Shown here: piece by piece, positions 34,480 to 46,131 of the stretch
Layout of the letters: each line of letters opens with the position of its first letter
How positions within the stretch are numbered: the first letter of the stretch is position 1
Source of the DNA: Abelmoschus esculentus
Taxonomy: Eukaryota > Streptophyta > Magnoliopsida > Malvales > Malvaceae
Reading direction: 5' to 3'
NCBI GenBank assembly: GCA_035048815.1
Contig: JAUCBN010000055.1
Span: 9,022,501 to 9,086,500 of the forward strand
DNA length: 64,000 nucleotides
The notes under the pieces: model-generated
Told to the model about the DNA's origin: nothing
The model's database searches: none
The model's input: the letters and a program-made list of their open reading frames with translations, nothing else
Translations under genes and position numbers: made by a program

Positions 34480-35600
34480 TATTAAATATACAATATATAT
34501 TATTATTAAGCCCATATCCAACTTGTAATTATATATGATACATGTATATATGTATATATATCATATATGTATGATATCAATATGTAATTATGTATCATGT
34601 ATACTATAATCTATATGTATATGTATTATATATATGTATATAGTTTAATACATGTATTATATATATATATGTATATGTATTATACATAATATATATATAC
34701 ATTACATATATCATACATGTATATTAATTTTTAATGTGTAATATATATGTATATATCATATTATATTATTATACATATATATATATAATATGTATTATAT
34801 TTATACATATATTATATATATATACATATATTATATGTATTATGTATATTAATTTTTAAGGTATATATATGTAATATGTATTATATATATTATATAATAT
34901 ATATATAAATATGTATATGTTATATAACATATTAATATATGTATTAGCATATTATACATATATTATATATACATATCTAACATATTAATTATTATACATA
35001 TTTAACATGTATATATATCATATATAAATACTATATATTATAAATAATATATTAATACTATATAAATACTATATTATATATACATACTATAAAATATATA
35101 AATACTATATAATATATATAATAACAAAAATCTATTTTTTCCGCCAATTTTGATCCCTAAAATCAAAAAAGTTTTCCTTAAATTTAGATTTTATTTCCCC
35201 CACATGGCTAAAATAAAAAATTTCCCTCCCCTCATCCAAGAAATTTACTTCAAATTTCTAATTTTAGATTTACTTCAAAAGTCAAATCAAGTACTATTTT
35301 TTTGACTTGGAGTACTTAATAAATATATATATATATATTTATTATGATATTTATATGTATATATATTATATATATATATATCAATATATGTATATAATAT
35401 ACATTAATATATACTATGTATATAATATAATTTAATATATATGATATACTTTTATATATATTATATTTTATGTATTAATGTATTATATGTAATATATAAT
35501 ATACTTATAATATATATAATATATTTTAATATATATATAATATATAATTAAATATATATTGATATATGTATTTAATTTGTTTATGAATTAATGTATGTAT
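34480..35600. repeat. TA-rich microsatellite tract (right)
   Basis: TATATA and TATGTATA repeats, broken near 35,130-35,310 by a Pyr-rich patch (TTTCCCTCCCCTCATCC). Confidence 0.75.
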
Positions 35601-36245
35601 TTAATTTAAAATTATAATTTTTAATGAAATATTATTTTAAAATTATAATTAAAATTAAATATATTAAAATTAAATAAGATAATAAATAAATTAATTTAAT
35701 TAGATATGTAATATTAAATTTAAATATTAATCCCTAAATTCATTATTATGTCTAATTTTATATTTTAAGACTAATTATATTTACCAATATTTTAAATTCA
35801 TCAAATTATAGATATATTTAATTATATGTCATATAAATATTAAGTCTCGTTAATATTAGTTCAGGTCAATAACAAGTCGAGTTCAAAACAAGTCGGGTCA
35901 TTTATCAATTCGGGTTCAAAACAGGTCGGGTAAAAATCAGGTCTCAAGTCGATTCAGTCAGGTAATATCGGTTATCTGCCAGGTCAGACTCGGGTTCGGG
36001 TTTGTTTCAGTCGGATGCAGGTCGAGTTTCGGGTCCACAGTAACAGGTTGAAATCGGGTTCGGGTCAATCTCGGTCGGATACAGTTCGGGTTCGGTTACT
36101 ACAGTAACAGGTCCAACCCAGGTTCGGGTCAACAACAGTCGGATACAAATCGGGTTCGGGTCATTACATCCCCAGGTCAAACCAGGTTCTGACTCGAACA
36201 GGTTTCAGTCGGGTTTTCAGGTCGGGTCAGCTTTTTACATCCCTA

Positions 36246-37026
36246 CTGCCTACCACCCTTAAATTGATGGACAGACAGAGAGATTGAACCAATGCTTGGA
36301 ACAATACTTGAGCTGCATGTGCCTTTTGATGCCTACAGATTGGAACAAATGGTTGCCTCAAGCTGAGTGGTGGTATAACACTAATTACCACACAGCCTTA
36401 GGAATCACTCCTTTTGAGGCTCTCTATGGGTATAAACCCCCTATGGTCAATTAGACTTGAGTTACAGCAGTTGACAGTGTCCAAGCATTAATGCAACACA
36501 GGCAATATCTTAATCAGTTGCTAAAGGAGAATTTATCTAAAATAATCCATCGAATGAAACAATATGCAGACAGAAACAGAAGTGAAAGGAGCTTTGCAGT
36601 GGGAGACTTTGTGTACCTGAAGTTGCAACTCTACAGGAAGTCATCTTTGGCCTTTAGAAGGAATGTGAAACTCGCAGCAAGATACTATGGTCCCTACAAA
36701 ATTCAGGAGAAAATTGGCACAGTGGCCTATCAATTGGAACTTCCAGACACCACTCGTATCCACCCAGTTTTTCATGTCAGTTTAATCAAGAAAAAGCTAG
36801 GGAATCGACATGTTACCTCAATTGATCCTCCAGAAGTCAGTGCGGATGGCCATCTCAAAGTGTATCTTGCTAAGGTGTTAGACAAGAGAATGGTTAAACG
36901 AAACAATCAAGCCATCACATAATTACTTATTCAATGGACAAACCTGGGAAAAGAAGATGCCACTTGGGAATATTATTCAGTGCTGAAGAACCAATTTCCT
37001 GAATTTGAACCTTGGGGACAAGGCTC
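36246..37026 (+). pseudogene. Ty3/Gypsy pol, 3' part (integrase C-part and chromodomain)
   Basis: The reading continues AYHP...IDGQTERLNQCLEQYL with the integrase catalytic Glu, then NTNYHTALGITPFEALYGY. A TAG at about 36,452 precedes the GPY/F-type segment (ARYYGPYKIQEKIGTVAYQL, HPVFHVSLIKKK). The chromodomain follows as VLDKRMVKRNNQAIT, a TAA at 36,920, and LLIQWTNLGKEDATWEYY. The chromodomain is the reason for calling this a chromovirus. Confidence 0.85.
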
Positions 37027-37044
37027 TGGTGAAGGGGAGGGTAT

Positions 37045-37390
37045 TGTCAGGAATGAAGAGGGAGTTGGAATGAAGATGATGATGGAGATGAAAGAAAAAT
37101 TCGAAAGGAATGAAACGGTCAAAAACTTTAATGAAACGGTGTGTTTGGTGTGTTGAGGAAGAACAGGTGCCACAATTCAAATAAGGGGAGTAACCGTTAG
37201 TTGGTTGGACAACTATCCTTATTATCTGTCTATTTTTGTTTTTTTCTTTCCCTTAATCTGTTACTCTTATATGCGTGTACAGAGGAAGAGAGGGTATTGA
37301 TGAATATACACTAGATTTCTTCTTTTCCTATTCTCTCTTCTTCTTCTTCTTTCTCTCTTTTTCTTGATCTTGCAGGGTTGTCTTGTAACA
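37045..37390 (+). repeat. 3' LTR of the chromodomain Gypsy element
   Basis: 346 bp, a near-identical direct copy of 27935-28277. It ends TTGTAACA before the target duplication ACGAA. Confidence 0.9.
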
Positions 37391-37395
37391 ACGAA

Positions 37396-37800
37396 CAAAT
37401 TTTTAATCCTTTAATGGCTCCAAGATGACGGGTATCTCTATACCAAAATCTTGAAATTGATATTAAATCAATTACAACATCAAGAACGAATGATTCTTGA
37501 AATTCTTTTCTCGGATCGCTGAAGGAAAAATATTGGACCAAATTACACTACCATTCGGTATTGTTTAATTGTCCTTTATGTGGGTTATTTGCCTTAGAAT
37601 TGGAGAGCTTGCCGTATGAATCTGTGCAGTTCAAGGTGTTTGCTAATTTGATTGCTACGGTAATCGGGAGACAAATAAGACAAAGCTTAAAAGAATTAAT
37701 ATTTCAATTTCATTCGCAAACTATGATATTTATTCAAAATTGGTCTTCAAACTTTCAAACATACTAATTTCATCTCAAATAATCAATATATGTTGATCAT
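37396..37800. other. Unassigned sequence between the Gypsy element and duplicon A
   Basis: No gene was recognised. The sequence before the Gypsy insertion (27,840-27,934) continues here. The short frame at 37561-37767 has no known domain. Confidence 0.4.
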
Positions 37801-38418
37801 AATGCAACACACCTTCAGACAAAGCTTAAAAGAATTAATTAAGATGACAAGTGTATCAATGACTAGTGTGTAAAGAAATGAAACTTGAAAACTTTATAAG
37901 GCAATTTGACCAAAAGCATAAGTTATTGATATTTCTAGAGAGTGGCTTTGAAGAAAGAAATAAGATTAAGGTCCTTAAAGGACAACTTACCCAAATTTTT
38001 ATAGCCAAGGATTTGGTTAATAAGAATAAGGGGGAAAATCAAAAGTCCTTAAGTGGTTATTACCGAAATTTTATAGCTAGTGGAATTCTACGACACAAAT
38101 GTGAATTAATTATTAGATGTGTTAACGGACAATTAACATTGCTTTTTATTGACGTGATATTATTTTTGTCGCACGTTAATTTTTCACGGAATTTTGAGAA
38201 AAAAATATAAAATATATGGTATAAAGTATTTTAAATGATAAATGGACAATTAAATAATTTTTGACTTAGATCTTGATTATTTTTAAATTTATCTAAAAAA
38301 TTAATAATTAGTTAGTCTAGTGAGAAGAAACACTAGATTTTTTAAGCATGACCCAAAATTTAAATCCAGTTATTACAAATGAAGAATATTAAGTTAAAAA
38401 AATTATCCCAGTAGTGAG

Positions 38419-38970
38419 TAGGGGTGTGCAAAAAAATCTGATCCGATTGATCTGATCCGATTATCCGTTGATCCGATCCGAAATTTTGGATATCTGATTC
38501 AAATTTTATTTTTCAGAAAATTCGGATTGGATATTCAAAAATTTTGGATCGGATCAACGGATCAGTGTTTTACATTCGGATCGGATATCCGATTATCCGA
38601 TAACTAAAAAATCTAAATTTTTTATACATATAAATATTGTTATATTCAATATTTTTACTTGTTCTATATGAAAAATAAAATTTTCATGAATAAAAATATT
38701 GTTATATTCAATAATTTATTGATTATTATATTCGAAAACCAAAATTTTCATGAATAAGACAGTCAAATTAAAAAATATATATTTAAATTAAATCATGAAT
38801 TCGGATATTGGGATATTCAAAAATCCGATCCAAAATTTCGGATATCCGAAAAATCGGATATCTAATTTTTTCGGATAAAATATGAATCACTAAAATGCCG
38901 ATAAATTTCGGATATCCAAAATTTTGGATCGGATCAGATCAGATCGGATAATCCGAAATACACACCCCTA
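38419..38970. mobile_element. hAT-like MITE with GGATATCC motifs, copy A
   Basis: Ends are TAGGGGTGTGCAAAA and ATACACACCCCTA, with GTGAG on both sides (part of a possible 8-bp duplication). The 552-bp body is rich in CGGATATCCGA, GATCCGAT and CGGATCGGAT palindromic blocks. Copy B lies at the same place in duplicon B, so the insertion predates that duplication. Confidence 0.75.
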
Positions 38971-40147
38971 GTGAGTCTCTATAACACTCGACTCAAAAAT
39001 TAATAAACTATTGGATTGAGTTAAGGGTCGTTTATCTTAAAGTTTATTAGGCCCATATACTGGTGTAGTCTAGTTGGGCTATGTATCTTAAACCCAATTA
39101 AACATCAACATTTAAGGTCCATTTGCAATTTAACGAGTGATCTAATTATAGTAATAATATTAATTTTATGGCTCAAATATAATTTACCCAAATTATATTC
39201 AATATTATTTAGATTGCTAAAATTTATAAGTAGTTGGCACTTGACATATAGATTATTTGTATATTTTTTCCCTTAAGTTTAATAAAAAAGAATTTAATAT
39301 TTATTATTTCTATATTTAAATTTTCAAGATTTAAAGTGTCAAAAACTTTATACATTAGATTTTTTTTTTTGATATTCCTCCGTTAACTCTCTATTATGAT
39401 ATGGATTATTTTATTATTATTTTTATTATGATACGATAAAACATTCGATTATTCGCTAAAGTTAAGATATTAATTTTATTTTCGTAATTTTTTTGATGAT
39501 GTTTATTTATTGAAGAATAGAGGAACTTTTCTAAGATCCAAATGATAGGAATTTTTATAGGTACGAGGAAAATAATATATTGAGAAACGAGTTTTATTAA
39601 ACGATGAAGGAGGAAAATCGATGAGAGAAAAATCAAAAGATTTTGTTCAATTCATAGATTTCAAGTCATTTTATAACAGAGGACAAATTCAGACTTGAGA
39701 GACAAGATAAAATGACTGATAAAATCTAATACCGAACGATGAGAACGATGAAAGATAAAATACTAAAACCATTGATATCTAAATTTCAGTGACAATAAAT
39801 ATTTAATATTTATTAGTAAAAAATTAAACATTTTAAAATTTTAATAACAAATATATTTTTAATAATAAAATAAATGATAATTTACATAATTTATTATACA
39901 TTTTTTTCTCGACTTGAGTTTTTCTTATGTTTTGCTGGGGACTGTTTTGGGGTTTGGTCTTAGTTGGCATAAGATACCCTAAAAGATTAGAGATATCCAT
40001 CTATAATTGAACACTCCCATTAGATACATTATATCTTTTCATTTAAATAATATTATCTTTTCATACACTATATTATTACTATATAACGTCAAAAGCTCCA
40101 TGATTACTAAAAAATACATTATCTTTTCATTTCTATTATAGATGATG

Positions 40148-40215
40148 CACGAGTCTTCTAGCTCAAGTGATTAATAAAACAATTGTTGTTTTTAAAGGTC
40201 ATGAATTCGAGTATT
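40148..40215 (+). repeat. tRNA-derived SINE-like head in the OMT2 flank
   Basis: A-box-like CTAGCTCAAGTGATTAA and B-box-like GGTCATGAATTCGAGTATT have pol III promoter spacing. Copy B is at 49,149-49,214. Neither has a full tRNA fold. Confidence 0.45.
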
Positions 40216-40753
40216 AGTAAATCAGAACTGAGCACCGTGAGACACTCTTTACAAGTGTAAATCACGTATTCAAATTCAAACCGAATGGTTCAAAACATAG
40301 AAGATCAACAGGATTACAAATAAGCGCCAACTTGACCAGTCATGGTATCGTCAAATCCACACCTAAAAAAACATAAAAAAGAATCGAAAAAGAAGAAAAT
40401 ATGCCAACAGACAAAGATAAATATGTTAATAGACAAAGATAAACATTATATAAAAACATAAAAAAATATCATATTACAGAGACATAGATAAACATATTAT
40501 AAAATATGTTCGATGATCGACAACCAATAACAAAATCGATATCATCACCGACTACATAGATGTTGAGATGGATAAATTAAAAGAAACATATCAAATTATC
40601 TATTAGGAGTTAAATAATATGGTTGCTTGCTGGTGACAATTTTAATATTAAAAGCAATTATTTTTATTTAAGTTATTCTCAGCATGTTTATAATGATAAA
40701 ATTTATCAAATATTTTTTCTATTACTCTTCAGGTTTTATGTTAACCTTTAGTC

Positions 40754-40762
40754 TATAAATAA
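40754..40762 (+). promoter_or_regulatory. TATA box of OMT2
   Basis: TATAAATAA, identical in sequence and leader spacing to OMT1 and OMT3, lies 54 bases before the original ATG at 40816. Confidence 0.6.
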
Positions 40763-40815
40763 CCTGTTTCATACGTATGTTGGTTTTATAGCAAAACATA
40801 AAGATCTTGGCTGAG

Positions 40816-42021
40816 ATGGATAAGGTCAATGTCAATATGTTAATGAGCTACTTGAAGCTCAAGCTCACGTTTGGAATCACATTTTCAATTTCATAAATTC
40901 CATGTCTCTGAAATGTGCTACTGAATTAGGCATTCCAGATGCCATACAGAACCATGGCAAACCCATGACTGTTGCCGAGCTGGTTGCTGCACTACCGACG
41001 CTCAACCCCACCAAGGCCTGCAACATCTACCGGCTCATGCGTATTTTAGTCCATTCGGGCTTCTTTGCGACACAAAAGCTAAGTGATGATGCCCGAGTCG
41101 GAGAAGATGGTTATGTACTAACCACTGCTTCTCGTCTCTTACTCAAGGATGATCCCCTAAGCATGGCACCTATGGTGGAATTCTTGCTGGATCCTATGAT
41201 AACAAAGCCTTATCATTTCCTAGGCACATGGTTTGAAAACAATGACCGAACTCCATTTGATACTGCACATGGGAAGGCATTCTGGGACTACGACTTCCAT
41301 GGCACAAAGCTCGGCAATGATATGTATGAAGGCTTGGCTGGCGATTCTCGATTCGTTGCTCGTGTTTTGGTCGACAAGTGTAAGGGGATGTTTGAGGGAT
41401 TGAATTCATTGGTGGATGTCGGAGGTAACACAGGAACAGTGGGCAGGGTAATTGCTGATGCATTTCCACACTTGGACTGCACCGTGTTTGATCTTCCTCA
41501 AACTGTTGCTGACCTACAAGGCAGCAGGAACTTGAAATTTGTTGGAGGCAACATGTTTGAGCATGTTCCAGCAGCAGATGCTGTTTTACTAAAGGTTTCA
41601 ATTCTACTATATATTTTTTTACAGACATTTCCTTGTTCTAAATTTATTACCACATACACATAGGCACATAGTACTAATGATTAATGTTTTCGAGTTGATT
41701 AAACAGTGGGTGTTATGCGATTGGAACGACGACGAATGCTTGAAGATCTTGAAGCAGTGTAAAAAGGCTGTTTCCGGTGGAGAGGATGGAGGGAAGGTGA
41801 TTATAATTGACTTGGTACTGAGCAAGAATGGCACCGCGGATGATGAGGCCTCGAATTTGATCGATACGCAGCTCTTGTTCGATATGGCGACGATGGCGTT
41901 GGTGGGCGGAAAAGAGAGAGATGAGGAAGAATGGTCTCAGCTGTTCTCTGCTTCTGGTTTTACTGACTACAAAATTACTCATGTTCTGGGTTTGAAATCT
42001 GTCATTGAGGTGTATCCATGA
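40816..42021 (+). pseudogene. O-methyltransferase OMT2 with 5' frameshift (possible N-truncated protein)
   Basis: It is nearly identical to OMT1. The original ATG at 40816 is followed by a 2-bp AT insertion (GTCAATATGTTAATG against GTCAATGTTAATG in OMT1), giving a stop at 40894-40896. The next in-frame ATG (40902, MSLKCATELG) is open to the end. Exons are to 41594 and 41707-42021, intron 41595-41706. The product from 40902 would be 335 aa, missing about 28 N-terminal residues that belong to the dimer interface and substrate pocket of this family. The SAM loop reads VGGNTGTVG. Exon 2 begins WVLCDW, so the catalytic His is Cys, as in OMT1. The IIID and GGKER acidic residues remain. It could be a recent pseudogene or an N-truncated variant. 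Confidence 0.82.
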
Positions 42022-42307
42022 TAAAATCATAAACTCTTTCGTGCTTGTTGAAATCTATCATGGTTTATAAATAAGATGTCACTTTATTCAAAAATCGATT
42101 TTTTGATATATTTTTAGATTAATACTAAAAAAATTAAATTATATACCTTAACTTTTATTTTTAAACTGCAAACTTTAAACTACAATCCCTAAATCCTACC
42201 TTTCTAAACCTACACTGAGAAAAATAGTATGACATAGAAGTATTTACAAAGTAAATATAAGATTAAAAATAAGTCAAAACGTACAAAAAGCATAAGAACA
42301 ATAAAAT

Positions 42308-42530
42308 CAAATTAGGGTGTAAATCGTTTGTCCACTAATTGTGTCTCGTTGGTGTCCCCACCTTAAATTAGTGGTTTTAGGATTTAGGGTTTAAGGTTAG
42401 GAGTTGCGGTTAGGATTTAGGTAATTAGAGGTGGAGTGTATTGTTTACGGCTTAGAGTTTAAGATGTAGAAAATAAGGATTAGGGTTGAAAATTTAATTT
42501 TTTAAAAATCTTTAATAGGGAGTATATAAG
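42308..42530 (+). repeat. Dispersed TTTAGGG-like repeat
   Basis: GTGTAAATCGTTTGTCCAC entry, then TTTAGGATTTAGGGTTTAAGG, GCGGTTAGGATTTAGGTAATTAG and so on, in the family order. It is homologous to the copies at 3878 and 53,440. Confidence 0.6.
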
Positions 42531-43795
42531 GATGTATGATAAAGAGGTAAAAGATTTCTATAAATCAAACTAGCTCGCAAACAATTACGAAACAAAATAA
42601 CTCGCAATCTCTGAGCAAAGACTGACTCAAAATGAAAACAATAAAGATCAAGTATGATGATTAATGACAAAATCATCAGTGTCATTCAGGATAGTAATGT
42701 GTATCTCAACCAACAATTTTCATATTAACAACATCCATAAGAAATTAGGTGGGATCATGAATATTGTTTACCATTGGATCAACCAATCAAGCGTATTCAT
42801 TTCATTAATTTTTTATTAAAATAAATCTCTACTTTGATAAAAATTATTTTTAAATTTAATTTACAGTAAATATAAATGAAGATTCATTTATTAAACAAAT
42901 AAAATAAAAATTATTTAAATAAATATATTTAATTAATTAATCTTAGTAACGAAAACAACTTAAGTTATAATTTCTTTTTATAATTCACTTTTTACTTTAT
43001 TGGTTATAATTTAATTAATAGAATATTATTTTGCTGTGCGAAAAAGACAAATGCAAAAGCAATTCTTCAGGTCAAATCCATATATAATTGAAAACTTAAA
43101 CTACTCTCACACCGCTCATAATTATTGAGTACCCATAAAATTATGTGTCACATACCCAATTCATTTTTTTTATTAATTTTTAAATTTAAAATTTTTTTTA
43201 AAAAGTTATATAAAAATTATATAATAAATACATAAAATGAAATTTCGGTTCATTTGCTGTTCTTTCTCTTCTCCTCGGACATTATTATTAGACATGAACT
43301 TTTTCATTTCATTACTTATTAAAACTTAAATTGAGTATTATAAAAATTTATTGTTTAAATTAAATATTATAAAAATTTATTATAAAACAATATTTTTATA
43401 TTAATTTTTATTTTATTTTTAATATAAAGATTCAAACTTTCGCATAATAAACTTAAAGTTTAGTCCTATATGACCAAATGACAACTGGTATATCTAGTTT
43501 ATTTTAAAATCAAATAAAAACGATTTCCCCTTTTAATTATATCTCACTTTATTACTATTATCTTTTTAAATTTAACCATTCTATTAATATAAATTACAAA
43601 GGCAAGAAAAGGCTAGAATCTCTTTTTGATTTGTAGGCCCTTCAACAAAAATAAAAAATTGAATTGGGACAAGTAATAAAATTATATTTTAATTTCTTAA
43701 AATGATATATATGATTTTTAAACTAAAAAAATTATATTAAATATAATTATGTATGTATAAAAAGTAAATTATAATAAAACACAGTAAATGAATGT
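42531..43795. other. AT-rich duplicon tail
   Basis: No gene. It follows 4071-5100 of block I, including CATTCAGGATA and the CAAATCCATATATAATTG stretch. Confidence 0.55.
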
Positions 43796-43990
43796 TAAAA
43801 TTGTAATATGACTCCTAAAAGCATTTTTCCAACCACAAAGGCTAAAAAAATTAGTTTTTGCGTTTGAGTTGAAAAGCACTTTTCAAAGACAGTTTTTTCT
43901 CCAAAAGTTTGTTTAGCATTGCTTCTGCATTTTAAACCAGCTTTTGGCCCAAAAGCTGATTTAGAACGCAATGCTAAACGCAACCTAAGT
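43796..43990. mobile_element. hAT-like MITE remnant 3' of OMT2
   Basis: It contains CCTAAAAGCATTTTTCCAA, AAACCAGCTTTTGGCCCAAAAGC and ends ACGCAACCTAAG, matching the MITEs at 3518-3698 and 52,650-53,252. Confidence 0.5.
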
Positions 43991-44120
43991 TTATAAGGTG
44001 TAGATTATTTGTTTTTGTTTTTTATAAAGAAAGAATATCACCATTAGACTCATTAATAACCTATTTAAATTTAAACTGAGAAAAATAGTATGATATGGAA
44101 GTATTTATGAAGCAAATACA

Positions 44121-44541
44121 AACCCCATTTCCACCAAAGCTAAAGATTTACTCCTTGATTGAAATAGCTCCCTAAGCTGAACAACTCTTCCTTGATGGTC
44201 AAAACGAGATTTTTTTCTCAAGAACCACAAGCTTCCACCTTTCTCTTGGGTTGAGAGAAGAAATAAGAAGAAGATTACGATGGTGTAAAAAGGGGATCCT
44301 TTCCCTAAGGTTATAAGGGATTAAATGAATGGGCAAATATATTATCTTTTCTTCCTTCACTATCTTCTCCTCATCTAACCCAACTCAAACTTCAAGCCCA
44401 ACCCAACCCGAAAAGCCACAAGACAAAATTGAATCCCATCACGCTCTAACACGACTCCACTAGTTCAAACACGTGCCCTGACTTGACGATCCATGGTCCG
44501 AGTCAACGTCCGATGTTGACCTGAAAAACTGGGTCGTTACA
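44121..44541 (-). mobile_element. Truncated Gypsy-type LTR
   Basis: On the minus strand it starts TGTAACGACCCAGTTTTTCAGG, a typical start of plant Gypsy LTRs. That start abuts the Copia fragment precisely. The far end simply meets duplicon A, so it is truncated and no duplication can be seen. Confidence 0.5.
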
Positions 44542-45650
44542 TGACCACCTTCAACATTTTGCATCTCTTTGAATAAGTACTCATTACCACACATATGGTT
44601 GTTTGCTCCCAAGTCGAGGTACCATATATCATTTTCGATGTTGACTTTATTTTTAACCATCAAGAGAACGCCTTCATTCACTTCATCTTCCAAGACTAGG
44701 TTGGTTGTTTCTTCCACCTTTTTATCGACTCGACAATCTTTTGCATAATGTCCCACTTTTCCACAATTATAACATTTATCGTAGTTGTAATCTTTCGCGT
44801 AGTGACCATACTTGTATCACTCGATATTTGAATAGTTTGATCGACCGTCTCTTCCTCGATTGCGTCCTCTTTCATGCCAATTTGGTTGGCTCGACTGTCC
44901 CTTCTCCTTATTGTATCCTTCATGACTTTCTCTTTGACCACCGCGACCATTTCTACGACCTCCACTGCCAATATCTCTACCTCGAAAATTTTAAGAATAG
45001 AGTATCTTTTCGTCTTTGATTGACGCCTTAGTTTGAAGTGCTTGTTTGACTATATCCTCTTTCTTCTTCTTTTTACGTTGTTCGCGTGCCTCAAGAGAAT
45101 TAGTGAGTTCATCAACTGTGAGAGTCCAAAGGTCCTTTCACTCTTCTATCGCTCATACAATATTCTCAAAATCATCGGTTAATGATCTCAAGATCTTCTT
45201 CACAATTCGCGCTTCGGTTAACGTTTCACCGTTATGAATGAGTTGGTTGGCCACGGCTTTTACACGGGCACTGTAGTCAGATACACTTTCTGACTCCTTC
45301 ATCTTCTTACTCTCCAACTCGCCGCGAAGAGTTTGGACACGTACTTGTTTGACTCGGTCGGCTCCTTTGAACACCGTTTTTAAAGTTTCCCACGCTTCTT
45401 TTGAAGTAGTTGCCTCGAAAATATTCTCAAATCTTGACTTGTCCATGGCTCGGAACATCATGTATAGTGCCACATTATTTTTCTACAGCGCCTTTTTCAA
45501 CGCCTTTGTTTGAGCCGTCGTATATCCCGTAGTAGTTGTTGGTTCTTCGAACCCTTCTTCAACTACTTCCCACGCATCTTGAGATCCAAAAAGAGCTTTC
45601 ATTTAAATGCTTCAGTTTTCGTAGTTTACTTTTGTTAGTCGTGGTAGCGG
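44542..45650 (-). pseudogene. Copia Gag-protease fragment
   Basis: The minus-strand reading gives MPLPRLTKVNYENWS, VALYMMFRAMDKSRFENIFE, TSKEAWETLKTVFKGADRVK and ESVSDYSARVKAVANQLIHN, all UBN2 Gag. A CCHC knuckle CYNCGKVGHYAKDC and a protease start DIWYLDLGANNHMCG follow. The catalytic Asp is kept, but the next residue Ser is Leu. Several stops occur. It fills the stretch deleted from Gag in the 54744 element, so the two copies decayed independently. Confidence 0.8.
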
Positions 45651-45691
45651 CATTTGACCCATCACATTCGCTATTAGCTATGTTACCAATT

Positions 45692-46131
45692 TGAAGACTC
45701 TAAATCAAATAGTATTCTAATAAAATTGCACAGGAATGAAAATTTCCCATTAAATGAAATTGCATGCAGAATGAAATTGTTCGAGAAATTAACAAATACA
45801 ATACTATTTCAAAATACTTTTCTTTTATTCCTTTGAATCTTTTCTGTCTTCTTTCTCTCACACTCACCACAACTACTCACTGTCTCTTGTCTTTCTCACT
45901 CACGCAATTTCTCACTCACACAATACAAAGCAATAGACAATGCCTTTATATAGACACTAGGTATTACTACATAATAAAACCTATTAAAAATCATAACTCT
46001 TATAACTCCTATATTAAACTCCATAAAGACTAGTAACTCCCATATTAACTTTTGGTCTTTCAACTTTGTAACTCCCTATTAACATCTAAATTTTATGACT
46101 CACTAAATATACCATTTAAGTTTATTCAACA
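45692..46131 (-). repeat. 5' LTR of the minus-strand Copia fragment
   Basis: About 440 bp, TGTTGAATAAACTT to GAGTCTTCA on the minus strand, matching the LTRs at 54744 and 58009. Confidence 0.8.

Larger units (their letters stand above)
32164..36245. mobile_element. 4.1-kb non-autonomous hAT-like element inside the Gypsy integrase
   Basis: Perfect 14-bp inverted ends, TAGGGATGTAAAAA and TTTTTACATCCCTA, are flanked by an 8-bp duplication with one mismatch (TTGCCTAC at 32156-32163, CTGCCTAC at 36246-36253), the hAT signature. Excising it restores the integrase reading AYHP...IDGQTE. Both subterminal regions (about 32,195-32,480 and 35,860-36,232) are packed with CAGGTCGGGT, TTCGGGT and CGGATACA motifs. 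The core is AT microsatellite plus a less AT-rich island. No transposase gene is present. Confidence 0.88.
27935..37390 (+). mobile_element. Chromodomain Ty3/Gypsy retrotransposon, interrupted by a hAT-like element
   Basis: LTRs 27935-28277 and 37045-37390 (343 and 346 bp, TGTCAGGAATGAAG to TTGTGACA or TTGTAACA) are flanked by the 5-bp duplication ACGAA (27930-27934, 37391-37395). The order gag, protease, RT, RNase H, integrase, chromodomain is Ty3/Gypsy. The polypurine tract GGTGAAGGGGAGGG precedes the 3' LTR. Without the 4.1-kb insert the element would be about 5.4 kb. Many stops make it defective. Confidence 0.92.
37801..44120 (+). repeat. OMT duplicon A
   Basis: Homology to duplicon B begins sharply at AATGCAACACACCTTCAGAC (37801, matching 46,733 or so) and covers a MITE, the OMT2 promoter, OMT2 and its 3' flank. 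It ends at about 44,120 (GAAGCAAATACA), where an LTR fragment takes over. The 43,985-44,120 part repeats the segment already seen at 42,190-42,260, which suggests unequal exchange. Confidence 0.75.
44542..46131 (-). mobile_element. 5' part of a Copia element, same family as 54744-58485
   Basis: On the minus strand the 5' LTR (46131-45692) is followed by a mutated primer site (TTGGTAACATAGC) and a Gag-protease region. Everything downstream of the protease is missing, cut by the LTR at 44,541. Confidence 0.8.

Noticed and set aside
36973..37180. Minus-strand frames with SFSPEPCPQGSN near the Gypsy 3' LTR
   Set aside because: They are antisense to the chromodomain end and LTR, and the same frame appears at the 5' LTR.
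40148..40215. Functional tRNA gene
   Set aside because: Only A- and B-box-like blocks are present. No acceptor stem or anticodon arm can be drawn, so it is kept as a SINE-like remnant.
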